Position numbers and translations under genes: made by a program. Of a DNA stretch of 39,013 nucleotides, positions 26,889 through 37,597 are shown one piece after another. A model generated the notes under the pieces. It did not search any database. It saw nothing but the letters and a program-made list of their open reading frames with translations, and was not told where the DNA came from. Every line of letters begins with the position of its first letter. Position 1 is the stretch's first letter. The stretch lies in assembly GCF_028698005.1 (NCBI RefSeq), contig NZ_JAQVEJ010000010.1:1-39013 (forward strand), written 5' to 3'. Origin of the DNA: Hydrogenophaga sp. Its GTDB lineage: Bacteria > Pseudomonadota > Gammaproteobacteria > Burkholderiales > Burkholderiaceae_C.

Positions 26889-26911
26889 ATTCAACCAACA
26901 GGAGACAAGCC

Positions 26912-28522
26912 ATGGCAATTCACTTGAGGTATTGGCACGCAGCCCTGGGCGCCGCAGCGACGGTGACGCTGGCGGGTGCGGTCATGCCGGCAGCGGCGCA
27001 ATCCGCCGACCAGCCCAAACGCGGCGGCACACTGGTGTTCCCGATCCACATGGGAGAGCCCAACACGCTGGACTGCCATGCGGCAAGCACGCCTGGTGTC
27101 ATGTGGCGCATTGCGCCGCACTACTCCACATTGCTGCAGTTGGAGGATGACGGCACTATCAAGGGGGACTTGGCACGCAGCTGGAAAATTTCGAGTGATG
27201 GCCTGAGCTATGAGTTCAAGCTGCACCCTGGCATCAAGTTCCATGATGGTTCGGCGCTGACATCACGCGACGTCAAGGTCAGCATCGACCGCATGCGCAA
27301 CCCGCCCCCGGGCGTCGTTTCGATGCGCATGGGCATGTACAAGGACATCAAGTCGGTGGAGACGCCAGACGCGGAGACCGTGGTGCTGCGCCTGAGCGAG
27401 GTCAACGCCGCGATGCTGAATCTGCTGGCAACCCCCTACGCCTGCATCCTGTCCGCACAGCGCCTGGAGACCGATGCGTCCTACCCCGCCAAAACGGTGA
27501 TGGGCAGCGGGCCATTCCGGTTTGTGCGCTACGTCCCCGGGACCGAATGGGTCGGGGAACGCTTTGATAGCTACTTTATGGCGGGAAAACCCTATATCGA
27601 TGGCTTCCGAGCTCTCACGGTGTCCGCGGCCGCGGCCACCAATGCGGTGATTTCCGGACAGGTGCATTACAACCTGCGCGGGCTGACCGAAAGCCAGATT
27701 GCCCAGGTCCTGGCCAGCCGTGCCGATCAGGTCAACATCGTCGGCACGGGTGCCGCCGGCGACCTCCTTTTCGTGGTGTCGCTGAACACCACCCAGAAAC
27801 CGCTGGACGATGTGCGGGTTCGCCGCGCGCTGCTGCTCGCCCTGGACCGCCAGGCGGGCGCCAAGGCCATGAAGCAGCTCACCTCGGCCAACGTCATTGG
27901 TGGCCTGAGTCGCCCGGGGTCGGTCTGGGCGCGTAGCGAGCAGGAGTTGGAAGCCCTGCCGGGCTTTGGCCGCGATGTCGAAGCAGCACGAGCCGAGGCA
28001 CGCCGGCTGCTCAAGGAAGCAGGCCATCCCAACCTGAAGCTGCGGTTTACCTTCAATGGCCTGTACAGCTACTTTGCCGTGCTGATGGCCGACCAATTGC
28101 GTCAGATCGGCGTCACCGTCGAGACCCAGACCGTGGATTCACTGAGTCTGGCCGCCGTCAAGCGCAGCGGCGACTACGACATGCTGTTTGACAACCTGCC
28201 CGAGTACCTCGACGACCCCAGTGTGCGGCTGGGCTGGTTCCTGCCTTTCAAGACAAACCCGCTCAACACAACACGCGCCAACGACCCGCTCCTGGAGTCG
28301 CTGTACGACCAACAAAAGCGCGAGATGGACACGGCGCGCCGTACCGTCCTGGTGCAGAAAATGGAGAAGCACATTGTGGACAACGCCTATGTGATCCCGT
28401 TGTACTGGATGGAATGGCAGCGCGCCATCTCGAAGGACGTTGGGGGCCTGCGGTCGATGCCATCGAACTTCATGAAGATCAACCTTGCCGACATCTGGCT
28501 GCGCAACGCCGGCACGCGCTGA
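26912..28522 (+). CDS. Periplasmic solute-binding protein, family 5 (peptide/nickel/opine type)
   Basis: A 536-residue exported binding protein. The ATG at 26912 has an AGGAG 7 nt upstream and opens a signal peptide ending AAAQ. The track's start 27 codons earlier lies in the promoter region. The family 5 signature is visible in YEFKLHPGIKFHDGSALTSRDVKVSIDRM, with RRALLLALDRQA and the late GDYDMLFDN. Such proteins feed ABC importers for peptides and many other small organic solutes. No permease or ATPase gene is adjacent, which is unusual; the partners must be elsewhere, or a shared transporter is used. A BKACE enzyme and a hydrolase follow, so the ligand is more likely a catabolic substrate than a peptide. 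Confidence 0.92.
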   Translation: MAIHLRYWHAALGAAATVTLAGAVMPAAAQSADQPKRGGTLVFPIHMGEPNTLDCHAASTPGVMWRIAPHYSTLLQLEDDGTIKGDLARSWKISSDGLSYEFKLHPGIKFHDGSALTSRDVKVSIDRMRNPPPGVVSMRMGMYKDIKSVETPDAETVVLRLSEVNAAMLNLLATPYACILSAQRLETDASYPAKTVMGSGPFRFVRYVPGTEWVGERFDSYFMAGKPYIDGFRALTVSAAAATNAVISGQVHYNLRGLTESQIAQVLASRADQVNIVGTGAAGDLLFVVSLNTTQKPLDDVRVRRALLLALDRQAGAKAMKQLTSANVIGGLSRPGSVWARSEQELEALPGFGRDVEAARAEARRLLKEAGHPNLKLRFTFNGLYSYFAVLMADQLRQIGVTVETQTVDSLSLAAVKRSGDYDMLFDNLPEYLDDPSVRLGWFLPFKTNPLNTTRANDPLLESLYDQQKREMDTARRTVLVQKMEKHIVDNAYVIPLYWMEWQRAISKDVGGLRSMPSNFMKINLADIWLRNAGTR

Positions 28523-28564
28523 CCTGCCTCACATTCATTCAACGCAATTTTTTCAAGTCATCAC

Positions 28565-29437
28565 ATGTCCAAAGTCATCGTTACCGTCGCAGTCACCGGC
28601 TCGCAGCCCACCCGGGAAATGAACCCCAACCTGCCCGTGACACCGCAGGAGATTGCCGATTCGGCCATTGAGTGCTTCAACGAAGGTGCATCGATCGTGC
28701 ACGTGCATGTTCGCGACCCGAAAACCGGCCGAGCTTCCATGGCATTGGAGCACTATCAGGAGGTCATGGAGCGGGTACGCGCCAAAGTACCGATGATCAT
28801 CAATCTGACGACCGGCCCGGGCGGTCGGCTGGCTGTGGATGCCGATGCCCAGCCTTTGCCTGGCAGCCCGCATCTGATGTCGGCCCAGGAACGGGTCGCG
28901 CATGTCCTGCAACTTCGTCCGGAGATGTGCACGCTCGACCTGGGCAGCATGACCACCCGGCTGGGCATCATGGCGAATGCCCAGCCGGTGGTCGAGCGCA
29001 TGGCGGAACTGATGAACGAGGCCGGGGTGAAGCCCGAGGTCGAACTGTTCGAACTGGGCGCGTTCAAGCTGGTTCGCTCGATGATCGACCGCGGCCTGCT
29101 CGATGCACGTTGCCATCTGCAGTTGTGCATGGGCACGAGCGGCGGTATCCCCGCCGACCCGAGGACCGCGCAACTGATGATCGACAGCGTTCCGTCCACA
29201 TGCACCTGGTCCATCTTCGGCGTCGCCCGGACACAGTTCCCGATGGTGGCCATGGGTGTCATGAACGGGGGACACGTGCGCGTGGGCATGGAGGACAATA
29301 TCTACCTGCGCAAGGGGCAACTCACCAGCGGTAACGCCGAACTGGTGCGCAATGCCGTTCAGATCATCCGGAACATGGGTGCCGAAGTCGCCAGCGTCGA
29401 GGAAGCGCGCCAAATGCTTGGCCTTGCGGCACACTGA
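28565..29437 (+). CDS. BKACE-family beta-keto acid cleavage enzyme (PF05853)
   Basis: BKACE enzymes are zinc-dependent and condense a beta-keto acid with acetyl-CoA, giving acetoacetate and a new acyl-CoA; the founding member Kce acts on 3-keto-5-aminohexanoate in lysine fermentation. The 290-residue product has the metal motif SIVHVHVRD with His46 and His48, the same numbering as Kce, and VRVGMEDNIYL with the Glu that is the third ligand. Residue 14, a Glu that contacts the substrate amino group in Kce, is Gln here (TGSQPTRE). The substrate is therefore unlikely to be the Kce one. A segment near residues 84-110 is longer than in Kce. No lysine-fermentation genes are nearby. It lies 42 bp after the solute-binding protein, without a clear ribosome binding site. 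Confidence 0.92.
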   Translation: MSKVIVTVAVTGSQPTREMNPNLPVTPQEIADSAIECFNEGASIVHVHVRDPKTGRASMALEHYQEVMERVRAKVPMIINLTTGPGGRLAVDADAQPLPGSPHLMSAQERVAHVLQLRPEMCTLDLGSMTTRLGIMANAQPVVERMAELMNEAGVKPEVELFELGAFKLVRSMIDRGLLDARCHLQLCMGTSGGIPADPRTAQLMIDSVPSTCTWSIFGVARTQFPMVAMGVMNGGHVRVGMEDNIYLRKGQLTSGNAELVRNAVQIIRNMGAEVASVEEARQMLGLAAH

Positions 29438-29504
29438 TGCCCCTGCCTGCACGGCACCGGCCATCCGGTCGCCGCCTGTCCGAAGCCACTGCCTTCCCAA
29501 ACCC

Positions 29505-30317
29505 ATGCCCACGCCGCCGCCACGCCTCCTGACGCTCTCTCGCTGCACACTGGCCTACCGGGACACGGGCGATCCGCCACATGACGCCGGTACCCCTCTG
29601 GTGCTGCTGCACGGCAGCCACGGGGACTGGCGGCACTGGTCGGCGAACCTGCCCGCGCTCTCGCGCACGCATCGCGTCCTTGTGCCCGACATGCCCTGCT
29701 TCGGCGCTTCCTCCAGCCTGCCTGGCGAGCCCGAGCCGGGTGATCTGGCCCAGGCGCTGAGCGAGTGGATGGCGCAGCTGGACCTGACCGGGGTGACACT
29801 CGTGGGTTTCTCCTTTGGTTGCCTGGTGGCCACGGCGCTGGCACAGGCGGCACCTGCGCGTGTCGCGCGCCTGATGCTCGTTCACCCGCCTGGACTTGGG
29901 ATCACCGGCGAACGGGGAGCCCACATTGCAGCCACCGCCTCTGCGATCGCGCGCAGCGAAGGACGCCGCGCCGGCATCCGGGAAACATTGACCTCGCTGA
30001 TGCTGGCCGATGCGTCCAAGATCGATGAGGCCATGATCGACGACGCGCTGTCGATGGCGCAGGCATCGAGGTTGCGCACGACGGCCCTGTCGCGCAACGC
30101 CAAATTGCCGCCGGTGCTGGCGAACCTGCCCCAGCCGCTGACGGTGGTGTTCGGCGACCGCGATCCCTACCATGCGCACGACCTGGATGGCCGGCGATCA
30201 CGCCTGCTTCAGGCACGCGAAGACGCCAACTTCGTCCTGGTCCGTGGTGCCGCACACTGGTTGCAAAGAGACCAGCCGCAAGCGTTCAACAAGTTGCTGC
30301 TCGACTTTGCCCGCTGA
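29505..30317 (+). CDS. Alpha/beta hydrolase
   Basis: A 270-residue soluble hydrolase of the alpha/beta fold. Seen are the oxyanion loop VLLHGSHGDWRHW, the nucleophile elbow LVGFSFGCLVA (Ser), the acid strand VVFGDRDPY (Asp) and the histidine in RGAAHWLQRDQP. The ATG at 29505 gives the usual start just before the first strand; the track start at 29352 lies inside the upstream gene. It begins 67 bp after the BKACE stop and probably belongs to the same operon. It may hydrolyse an ester, lactone or acyl-CoA-derived product of that pathway; the substrate is unknown. Confidence 0.88.
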   Translation: MPTPPPRLLTLSRCTLAYRDTGDPPHDAGTPLVLLHGSHGDWRHWSANLPALSRTHRVLVPDMPCFGASSSLPGEPEPGDLAQALSEWMAQLDLTGVTLVGFSFGCLVATALAQAAPARVARLMLVHPPGLGITGERGAHIAATASAIARSEGRRAGIRETLTSLMLADASKIDEAMIDDALSMAQASRLRTTALSRNAKLPPVLANLPQPLTVVFGDRDPYHAHDLDGRRSRLLQAREDANFVLVRGAAHWLQRDQPQAFNKLLLDFAR

Positions 30318-30407
30318 CCGCTGACCACTTATGGCGCCACGGCCCAACTCTGGTACAAAGGACATGCCATTCGGCACATTCATCCATTGAGCAGAGGAGC
30401 GCGATCC

Positions 30408-30740
30408 ATGAGCGGAAAATTCGAGATCAGCAAGGCCAAGAACGGCAAGTTCATGTTCCACCTCAAGGCCGGCAATGGCGAGGTCATCCTGAACAGCCAG
30501 ATGTACGAAACCCGGGCCAGTGCCCTGCAGGGTGTCGATTCTGTCAAGGCCAATGCCGCCCAGGACGAGCGCTACGTGCGTGCCACGTCTTCCGACGGCA
30601 AACCCTATTTCAACCTGAAGGCGGCCAATGGCCAGATCATCGGCAGCAGCGAGATGTACTCATCGGCCGCGGCCATGGAAAACGGCATTGCCTCGGTGAA
30701 GAAGAACGCCCCGGGCGCCAGCACGACCGACCTGAGTTGA
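30408..30740 (+). CDS. YegP-like DUF1508 protein with two tandem repeats
   Basis: A 110-residue cytoplasmic protein made of two DUF1508 repeats: GKFEISKAKNGKFMFHLKAGNGEVILNSQMYETRASALQGVDSVK and the matching RYVRATSSDGKPYFNLKAANGQIIGSSEMYSSAAAMENGIASVKKNA. The ATG at 30408 follows AGAGGAG. The family is common and abundant in some bacteria but has no proven biochemical role. It appears monocistronic. Confidence 0.93.
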   Translation: MSGKFEISKAKNGKFMFHLKAGNGEVILNSQMYETRASALQGVDSVKANAAQDERYVRATSSDGKPYFNLKAANGQIIGSSEMYSSAAAMENGIASVKKNAPGASTTDLS

Positions 30741-30863
30741 CCCACCGTCCGGCGGTGACCCCGCGCGGCTGCCGGAAATGCCGGGCACGAGGCCGGGCAG
30801 AAACCGCACCGGAGGCTAGCGGGAAAAAGTGCCTGGCTGGCGGAACGGAGTCCGTTGGCTGGC

Positions 30864-30901
30864 AAAAAACGACCCTGGCGACTGCTTGCCGCCCCGGGTC
30901 G
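30864..30901 (-). terminator. Rho-independent terminator at the end of the candidate small RNA
   Basis: On the minus strand CGACCC pairs with GGGTCG around an inner GGCG/CGCC stem, followed at once by six U residues. It ends the candidate small RNA. It could also end an icd transcript that reads through, since no other terminator was seen after icd. Confidence 0.85.
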
Positions 30902-30975
30902 CCCCACGATGAGCCAAAGCATGACCCAGGCTTGGCGTTCCGGCCTGGGGAGCTGTCATAGGGTGGACCCTACCA
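30864..30975 (-). ncRNA. Candidate Fur-regulated small RNA, about 110 nt
   Basis: A transcript starting 7 nt after the TATTAT -10 hexamer (30987-30982) and ending in the U-run at 30864 would be about 112 nt. It would fold into TAGGG-TCCA-CCCTA, then the perfect 7-bp stem CCCAGGC/GCCTGGG with an 11-nt loop, then about 20 nt of unpaired linker (TCATGCTTTGGCTCATCGTG) and the terminator hairpin with six U. This stem-stem-linker-terminator order, with a Fur-like box on the promoter, is that of iron-responsive small RNAs such as RyhB, PrrF and NrrF. I see no primary-sequence match to those. An alternative is a 3'-UTR piece of icd, which lies upstream on the same strand. A 47-codon reading frame (30959-30816) overlaps it but runs through the terminator and looks non-coding. 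Confidence 0.5.
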
Positions 30976-31002
30976 CAGTTGATAATAATCATTATTCAAC
31001 TG
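30976..31002. promoter_or_regulatory. Fur-box-like palindrome
   Basis: The core AATAATcATTATT (30984-30996) is a perfect 6-1-6 inverted repeat, flanked by CAGTTGA and TCAACTG arms. Aligned to the 19-bp Fur consensus GATAATGATAATCATTATC it matches at 15 positions by my count. It is conspicuously AT-rich in a GC-rich region. It overlaps a minus-strand -10 (TATTAT), the position expected for repression by Fur-iron. Confidence 0.7.
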
Positions 31003-31066
31003 CGAGCCATTCTTGCCGGGGTTCTCCTGCAGAAGATCGATGCTCTCTCCCAGGGCATTTCCCGGA

Positions 31067-32326
31067 CTATTCGTCCATCGCCTCGATCATGGCCTGGCCG
31101 AAACCCGAGCACGACACTTGCGTGGCGCCGTCCATCAGGCGGGCGAAGTCGTAGGTGACCTTCTTGGCCAGGATGGTGCGCTCCATGCTGGCAATGATCA
31201 GGTTGGCCGCTTCGCGCCAGCCCATGTGGCGCAGCATCATCTCGGCCGACAGGATCAATGAACCGGGATTGACGTAATCCTTGCCGGCATACTTGGGCGC
31301 CGTGCCGTGCGTGGCCTCGAAGCAGGCCACCGTGTCACTCATGTTGGCGCCCGGCGCGATGCCGATCCCGCCCACCTGCGCGGCCAGCGCGTCGGAGAGG
31401 TAGTCACCGTTGAGATTGAGCGTCGCGATCACCGAATATTCGGCCGGCCGCGTGAGGATCTGCTGCAGGAAGGCATCGGTGATGACGTCCTTGATGATGA
31501 TGGAGCGGCCGGTCTTGGGGTTTTTGAGCTTGCACCACGGCCCGCCGTCGAGCAGTTCGGCGCCGAATTCCTTCTGCGCCAGCGCGTAGCCCCAGTCACG
31601 GAAACCGCCTTCCGTGAACTTCATGATGTTGCCTTTGTGCACCAGGGTCACGTTGGGCTTGTCATGATCGATCGCGTACTGGATGGCCTTGCGCACCAGA
31701 CGCTCGGTGCCCTCGATCGAGACCGGCTTGATGCCGATGCCCGAGGTCCCGGGGAAGCGGATCTTGTTCACGCCCATTTCTTCCTGCAGGAAGCGGATGA
31801 GCTTCTTCGCGTCATCGCTTTGCGCAGGGTATTCGATGCCGGCGTAAATGTCCTCCGAGTTTTCGCGGAAGATCACCATGTTGGTCTTTTCCGGCTCCTT
31901 GAGCGGACTGGGAACCCCCCTGAAATACTGCACCGGACGCAGGCAGACATACAGATCGAGCTCCTGGCGCAACGCCACATTGAGCGAGCGGATACCGCCA
32001 CCCACCGGTGTCGTCAGCGGCCCCTTGATCGACACCACGAAGTCCTTGAAGACCTGCAGGGTTTCCTCGGGCAGCCATACGTCCGGGCCATACACCTTGG
32101 TCGACTTCTGGCCGGCATACACCTCCATCCAGTGGATCTTGCGCTGGCCACCATAAGCCCTTGCGACGGCCGCATCGACCACCTTGAGCATCACCGGCGT
32201 GATGTCGACGCCGACACCGTCACCTTCGATGTACGGAATGATGGGCTCATCCGGCACATTCAGCGACATGTCGGCATTGACGGTGATCTTCTGGCCTTGC
32301 TCAGGCATCTGGATGTGCTGGTACAT
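31067..32326 (-). CDS. icd: NADP-dependent isocitrate dehydrogenase, dimeric type
   Basis: This TCA-cycle enzyme oxidises isocitrate to 2-oxoglutarate. The 419-residue protein shows [14 protein letters not shown], the substrate loop [19 protein letters not shown] with the Ser phosphorylated by AceK in E. coli, [14 protein letters not shown], and the cofactor region [32 protein letters not shown], whose Lys-Tyr pair marks NADP specificity. The ATG at 32326 ([11 protein letters not shown]) has an AGGAG about 11 nt upstream; the track's 15 extra residues are not family-like. It is divergent from the DUF192 gene. A second, unrelated isocitrate dehydrogenase lies 0.6 kb away. Confidence 0.97.
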   Translation of the reverse strand: MYQHIQMPEQGQKITVNADMSLNVPDEPIIPYIEGDGVGVDITPVMLKVVDAAVARAYGGQRKIHWMEVYAGQKSTKVYGPDVWLPEETLQVFKDFVVSIKGPLTTPVGGGIRSLNVALRQELDLYVCLRPVQYFRGVPSPLKEPEKTNMVIFRENSEDIYAGIEYPAQSDDAKKLIRFLQEEMGVNKIRFPGTSGIGIKPVSIEGTERLVRKAIQYAIDHDKPNVTLVHKGNIMKFTEGGFRDWGYALAQKEFGAELLDGGPWCKLKNPKTGRSIIIKDVITDAFLQQILTRPAEYSVIATLNLNGDYLSDALAAQVGGIGIAPGANMSDTVACFEATHGTAPKYAGKDYVNPGSLILSAEMMLRHMGWREAANLIIASMERTILAKKVTYDFARLMDGATQVSCSGFGQAMIEAMDE

Positions 32327-32462
32327 GGAAATCCGGTCTCCTGGATTGTCGGGAATCAAACGGGCCGCCAAATTCTATCCACCCGCTCAGCATGCCGCGG
32401 GTGCCCGGCATGGCGCACAATGCCGGCACCCGATTGATTCTTCGTTGTTGTTGTCGCTTGCC

Positions 32463-32912
32463 ATGAAAAAGACGATCGCCAGCCTGCTGCTGGCCCTTCT
32501 GTCCACCCTGTCAGCCGCTCAGGAAATGCAGCCGCAGATGAATCTGCCGCGCACCACCCTCAGGGCCGGCATGCACCTGATCCAGGCCCAGGTGGCAACC
32601 ACGCCGCAGCAGCGCGCCATGGGACTGATGTTCCGCCGCGAGATGCCGGCCAACGAGGGCATGCTGTTCGTATTCGAGCAGCCCGCCGTGCAGTGCTTCT
32701 GGATGAAAAACACCCTGCTGCCGCTGACGGCGGCCTTCGTGGCCGACGACGGGACCGTGGTCAACCTGGCCGACATGCAGCCGCTGAGCGAAGCATCACA
32801 CTGCTCGGCCGAGCCCGTGCGCTATGTGCTGGAAATGCACCAGGGCTGGTTTGCCAAGCGCGCGATAAAGCCCGGCTTCAGGCTCGGCGGCCCCCCTTTC
32901 GGCGGCCGCTGA
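32463..32912 (+). CDS. DUF192 family exported protein
   Basis: A 149-residue protein with a clear signal peptide (MKKTIASLLLALLSTLSAAQ) and one DUF192 domain: TTPQQRAMGLMFRREMPANEGMLFVFEQPAVQCFWMKNTLLPLTAAFV...RYVLEMHQGWFAKRAIKPG. The domain is widespread and of unknown function. It sits between two isocitrate dehydrogenase genes: its start is 136 bp from the icd start, and its stop is 40 bp from the stop of the convergent monomeric icd. No link in function is evident. Confidence 0.92.
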   Translation: MKKTIASLLLALLSTLSAAQEMQPQMNLPRTTLRAGMHLIQAQVATTPQQRAMGLMFRREMPANEGMLFVFEQPAVQCFWMKNTLLPLTAAFVADDGTVVNLADMQPLSEASHCSAEPVRYVLEMHQGWFAKRAIKPGFRLGGPPFGGR

Positions 32913-32952
32913 GCCCTCCCCTGGGCTTTGCTTGGTTGGCCGAGGCCGCTTG

Positions 32953-35190
<2,238 letters not shown>

Positions 35191-35317
35191 GAGGGTTCTC
35201 CGGATGTCGTTGTGGATATCGGCTGCCAGCCTTGCCTGTTGGGTTCGGCCAAACCTGTCTATTTTGCGTTCAACGGTCGTTGGCGGGCATCGCTTTTTGA
35301 CCTGATTTACCGCATTA

Positions 35318-35332
35318 TGGTATCTGATACCA
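35318..35332. promoter_or_regulatory. TGGTATCtGATACCA palindrome upstream of monomeric icd
   Basis: A 7-1-7 perfect palindrome in the 240-bp space between monomeric icd and sodB. The only gene it can serve as a promoter site is monomeric icd, whose start is 128 bp away. On the minus strand a CATAAT -10-like hexamer overlaps its downstream edge. The GGTATnnnATACC form resembles operators of GntR/FCD-type regulators, but the factor is not known. Confidence 0.5.
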
Positions 35333-35380
35333 AAATTACGGCTTTTTTTTGTCGCCACCCCCGCTGTATCCCGGCAGGCG

Positions 35381-35412
35381 AAAAAAAACCCGAGGTGCCA
35401 TACCTCGGGTTT
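35381..35412 (-). terminator. Rho-independent terminator of sodB
   Basis: AAACCCGAGGT-GCCAT-ACCTCGGGTTT is an 11-bp stem with a 5-nt loop, preceded on the plus strand by eight A residues that give a U-run on the minus strand. It lies 20 bp after the sodB stop. Confidence 0.93.
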
Positions 35413-35431
35413 CGTCATGGGGTGAGCGCGA

Positions 35432-36013
35432 TCAGCCGAAGTTCTTCTCGGCGAACGACCAGTTCACCAGCTTGTCGAGGAAGGTTTCGACGAACTTGGG
35501 ACGCAGGTTGCGGTAGTCGATGTAGTAGGCGTGCTCCCACACGTCGACGGTCAGCAGCGCCTTGTCCTCGGTGGTCAGCGGCGTGCCGGCGGCGCCGGTG
35601 TTGACGATGTCCACGGAACCGTCGGCCTTCTTGACCAGCCAGGTCCAGCCGGAACCGAAATTGCCCACGGCGGACTTCACAAAGGCTTCCTTGAAGGCGG
35701 CGTAGCTGCCCCACTTGGCGTTGATCGCAGCGGCCAGCGCGCCCGAGGGTTCGCCACCTCCGTTGGGCTTCATGCAGTTCCAGAAGAAGGTGTGGTTCCA
35801 GATCTGGGCTGCGTTGTTGTAGATGCCGCCACTGGATTTCTTCACGATCGATTCGAGATCCATGTTCTCGAACTCGGTGCCCTTCTGGAGGTTGTTGAGG
35901 TTCACCACATAGGCGTTGTGGTGCTTGCCGTGGTGGTACTCCAGAGTCTCGCGGCTGTAGTGGGGAGCCAGATCATCCAGTCCATAGGGCAGCGGAGGCA
36001 GGGTGTGTTCCAT
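35432..36013 (-). CDS. sodB: Iron superoxide dismutase
   Basis: SodB converts superoxide to H2O2 and O2 in the cytoplasm. The 193-residue protein begins [20 protein letters not shown]. Its metal ligands lie in [29 protein letters not shown] and [24 protein letters not shown] and GGGEPSGAL favour iron over manganese. The ATG at 36013 follows GAGGAAACCCC. The mRNA start region CCCCATGG can pair with the linker of the candidate small RNA at 30864-30975. The gene follows xseA by 97 bp on the same strand and has its own terminator. Confidence 0.96.
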   Translation of the reverse strand: MEHTLPPLPYGLDDLAPHYSRETLEYHHGKHHNAYVVNLNNLQKGTEFENMDLESIVKKSSGGIYNNAAQIWNHTFFWNCMKPNGGGEPSGALAAAINAKWGSYAAFKEAFVKSAVGNFGSGWTWLVKKADGSVDIVNTGAAGTPLTTEDKALLTVDVWEHAYYIDYRNLRPKFVETFLDKLVNWSFAEKNFG

Positions 36014-36110
36014 GGGGTTTCCTCGTTGAAAGTTGTGTTGTTTGACACCTGCGAAGGGCGGTGCCTTCGCCGGAATGGGCATTGTAGGTAAGCTCAGCGC
36101 GCAGTGTCGC

Positions 36111-37451
36111 TCATGCACCCTTGTCCAGTCCAGTCACAAGGACATCCATGCGCCCGTCGGCCAGCCGCGCCTGCAGCGACGCGCCCACCTGCGTCTGCCC
36201 GATGCCCGTGATGGCACGGCCCTGGGCATCGGTCAGGTAGGCATAACCGCGCTCGAGCACCAGTTGCGGGTCCAGGTGGGTGAGCGCGGTTGCGCACCGG
36301 TCCAGCCGTCGCTGTTGCCGCTGCAGGTACTGCGCCGCCGACTGCTCCAGCACTGGCGACAGACGCTGCAGCTGTCCGCGCCGGCGCTCCAGCGACAGCC
36401 GCAGCGCGCCCTGCAGGCGGTGCTCCAGGCTCAGCAGGCGCTGCCGGCCTTCGTGCAAACGCGCGGACGGACGCCCCAGCCGCTGGGCGATGCGATCGAG
36501 CCGCTGGGCGCGCGTGTCGAGGTTCTGCAGCATCAGATCGCTCAGGCGCGAACCCAGCCACTGCAAAGCGGCCAGTTGCTCGTCGCGCGCCGGCGTGCAC
36601 AGCTCGGCCGCCGCGGTGGGCGTGGGCGCGCGCAGGTCCGAGGCGAAATCGACCAGGGTGAAGTCGGTTTCGTGACCCACGCCGGTGATCACCGGCATGG
36701 GCACGGCCACCACGGCACAGACCACGCGCTCGTCGTTGAAGCTCCACAGATCCTCGATCGAGCCGCCGCCACGCACCAGCAGCAGCACATCGCACTCACC
36801 CGAGGCGTGGCGGCCCGCCGCCTGCCGCAGGGCAGCGACGATCTCGTCGGGCGCGGAGGCGCCCTGCACCGACGCCGGATAGATGGTCACCGGCACATGG
36901 GGCGCGCGCCGGCGCAGCGTCGTGACGACGTCGCGCAGCGCTGCGGCCCCGAGCGAGGTGACGACACCGATGCCGCGTGGAAAACGCGGCGGCACCCGCT
37001 TGCGCCCGGCATCGAACAGGCCCTCGGCCTCCAGCTTGGCCTTCAGGCGCAGGAACTGCTCGTACAGACTGCCCAGGCCGGCCGGCTGCAGGCGCTCGAC
37101 GATCAACTGCAGGTCGCCGCGGGGGCCGTACAGGTCCAGCCGCCCCTGTGCCTCGACCACCATGCCTTCGCCCGGCTGGAACTTCAGGCCGTCGGCCGAG
37201 CGCCGGAACATGGCGCAACGGATCTGGCCCGCACTGTCCTTGAGCGAGAAATAGCAATGCCCGCTGGACGCGCGGGAAAAGCCCGAAATCTCGCCGCGCA
37301 CCGTGACCGGATTGAACCGGGCCGCCAAAGTGTCAGCAATGGCGCGCAACAGCGGGCCAACTGCCCACACAGCCCTTGAAGATCCGGCATCGGAGATGAA
37401 AAACCCTTCAGCCACCAGCGTCTCCGGGCAGGATGTGTCCACAACCCGCAT
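36111..37451 (-). CDS. xseA: Exodeoxyribonuclease VII large subunit
   Basis: XseA with XseB forms the nuclease that degrades single-stranded DNA into short oligonucleotides. The 446-residue protein has the N-terminal OB-fold ([34 protein letters not shown]), the catalytic region with [46 protein letters not shown] and [32 protein letters not shown], and a long coiled-coil with many Arg/Gln/Leu repeats. xseB is not adjacent. It starts at the ATG at 37451; starts some codons further in are possible because the first 25 residues are not conserved. Confidence 0.96.
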   Translation of the reverse strand: MRVVDTSCPETLVAEGFFISDAGSSRAVWAVGPLLRAIADTLAARFNPVTVRGEISGFSRASSGHCYFSLKDSAGQIRCAMFRRSADGLKFQPGEGMVVEAQGRLDLYGPRGDLQLIVERLQPAGLGSLYEQFLRLKAKLEAEGLFDAGRKRVPPRFPRGIGVVTSLGAAALRDVVTTLRRRAPHVPVTIYPASVQGASAPDEIVAALRQAAGRHASGECDVLLLVRGGGSIEDLWSFNDERVVCAVVAVPMPVITGVGHETDFTLVDFASDLRAPTPTAAAELCTPARDEQLAALQWLGSRLSDLMLQNLDTRAQRLDRIAQRLGRPSARLHEGRQRLLSLEHRLQGALRLSLERRRGQLQRLSPVLEQSAAQYLQRQQRRLDRCATALTHLDPQLVLERGYAYLTDAQGRAITGIGQTQVGASLQARLADGRMDVLVTGLDKGA

Positions 37452-37597
37452 GAATCCAGGGATTCACTGCAAAAACACCCGTCAATCCAAGAATCTTCGT
37501 ACAACCCATTGATTTATATGACTTTTTTTGCGCCTAATTGTTAAGCAAACCCATGAATGGCGCTCTGACCAAGGCCTGGCGGCGTCGGCCCACAGGG

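Larger units (their letters stand above)
30741..31066. other. 326-bp gap between yegP-like gene and icd
   Basis: Two converging genes flank this gap, so no promoter for either is needed here. It nonetheless contains a Fur-like palindrome, a minus-strand -10 hexamer, two stem-loops and a Rho-independent terminator, annotated separately. I saw no terminator for icd between its stop and the palindrome. The 70 bp next to yegP hold only short GC hairpins without U-runs. Confidence 0.6.

Noticed and set aside
30605-30922. 105-residue minus-strand ORF antisense to yegP
   Set aside because: It overlaps the clear yegP gene and the terminator, has no ribosome binding site and has a shadow-like composition.
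30816-30959. 47-codon minus-strand reading frame downstream of the Fur-like box, starting ATG in the first stem-loop
   Set aside because: It would make a HemP-like Fur-regulated small protein possible, but its sequence is low-complexity Arg/Ser/Pro, runs straight through the terminator hairpin and U-run, and resembles no protein I know. A non-coding RNA explains the structure better.
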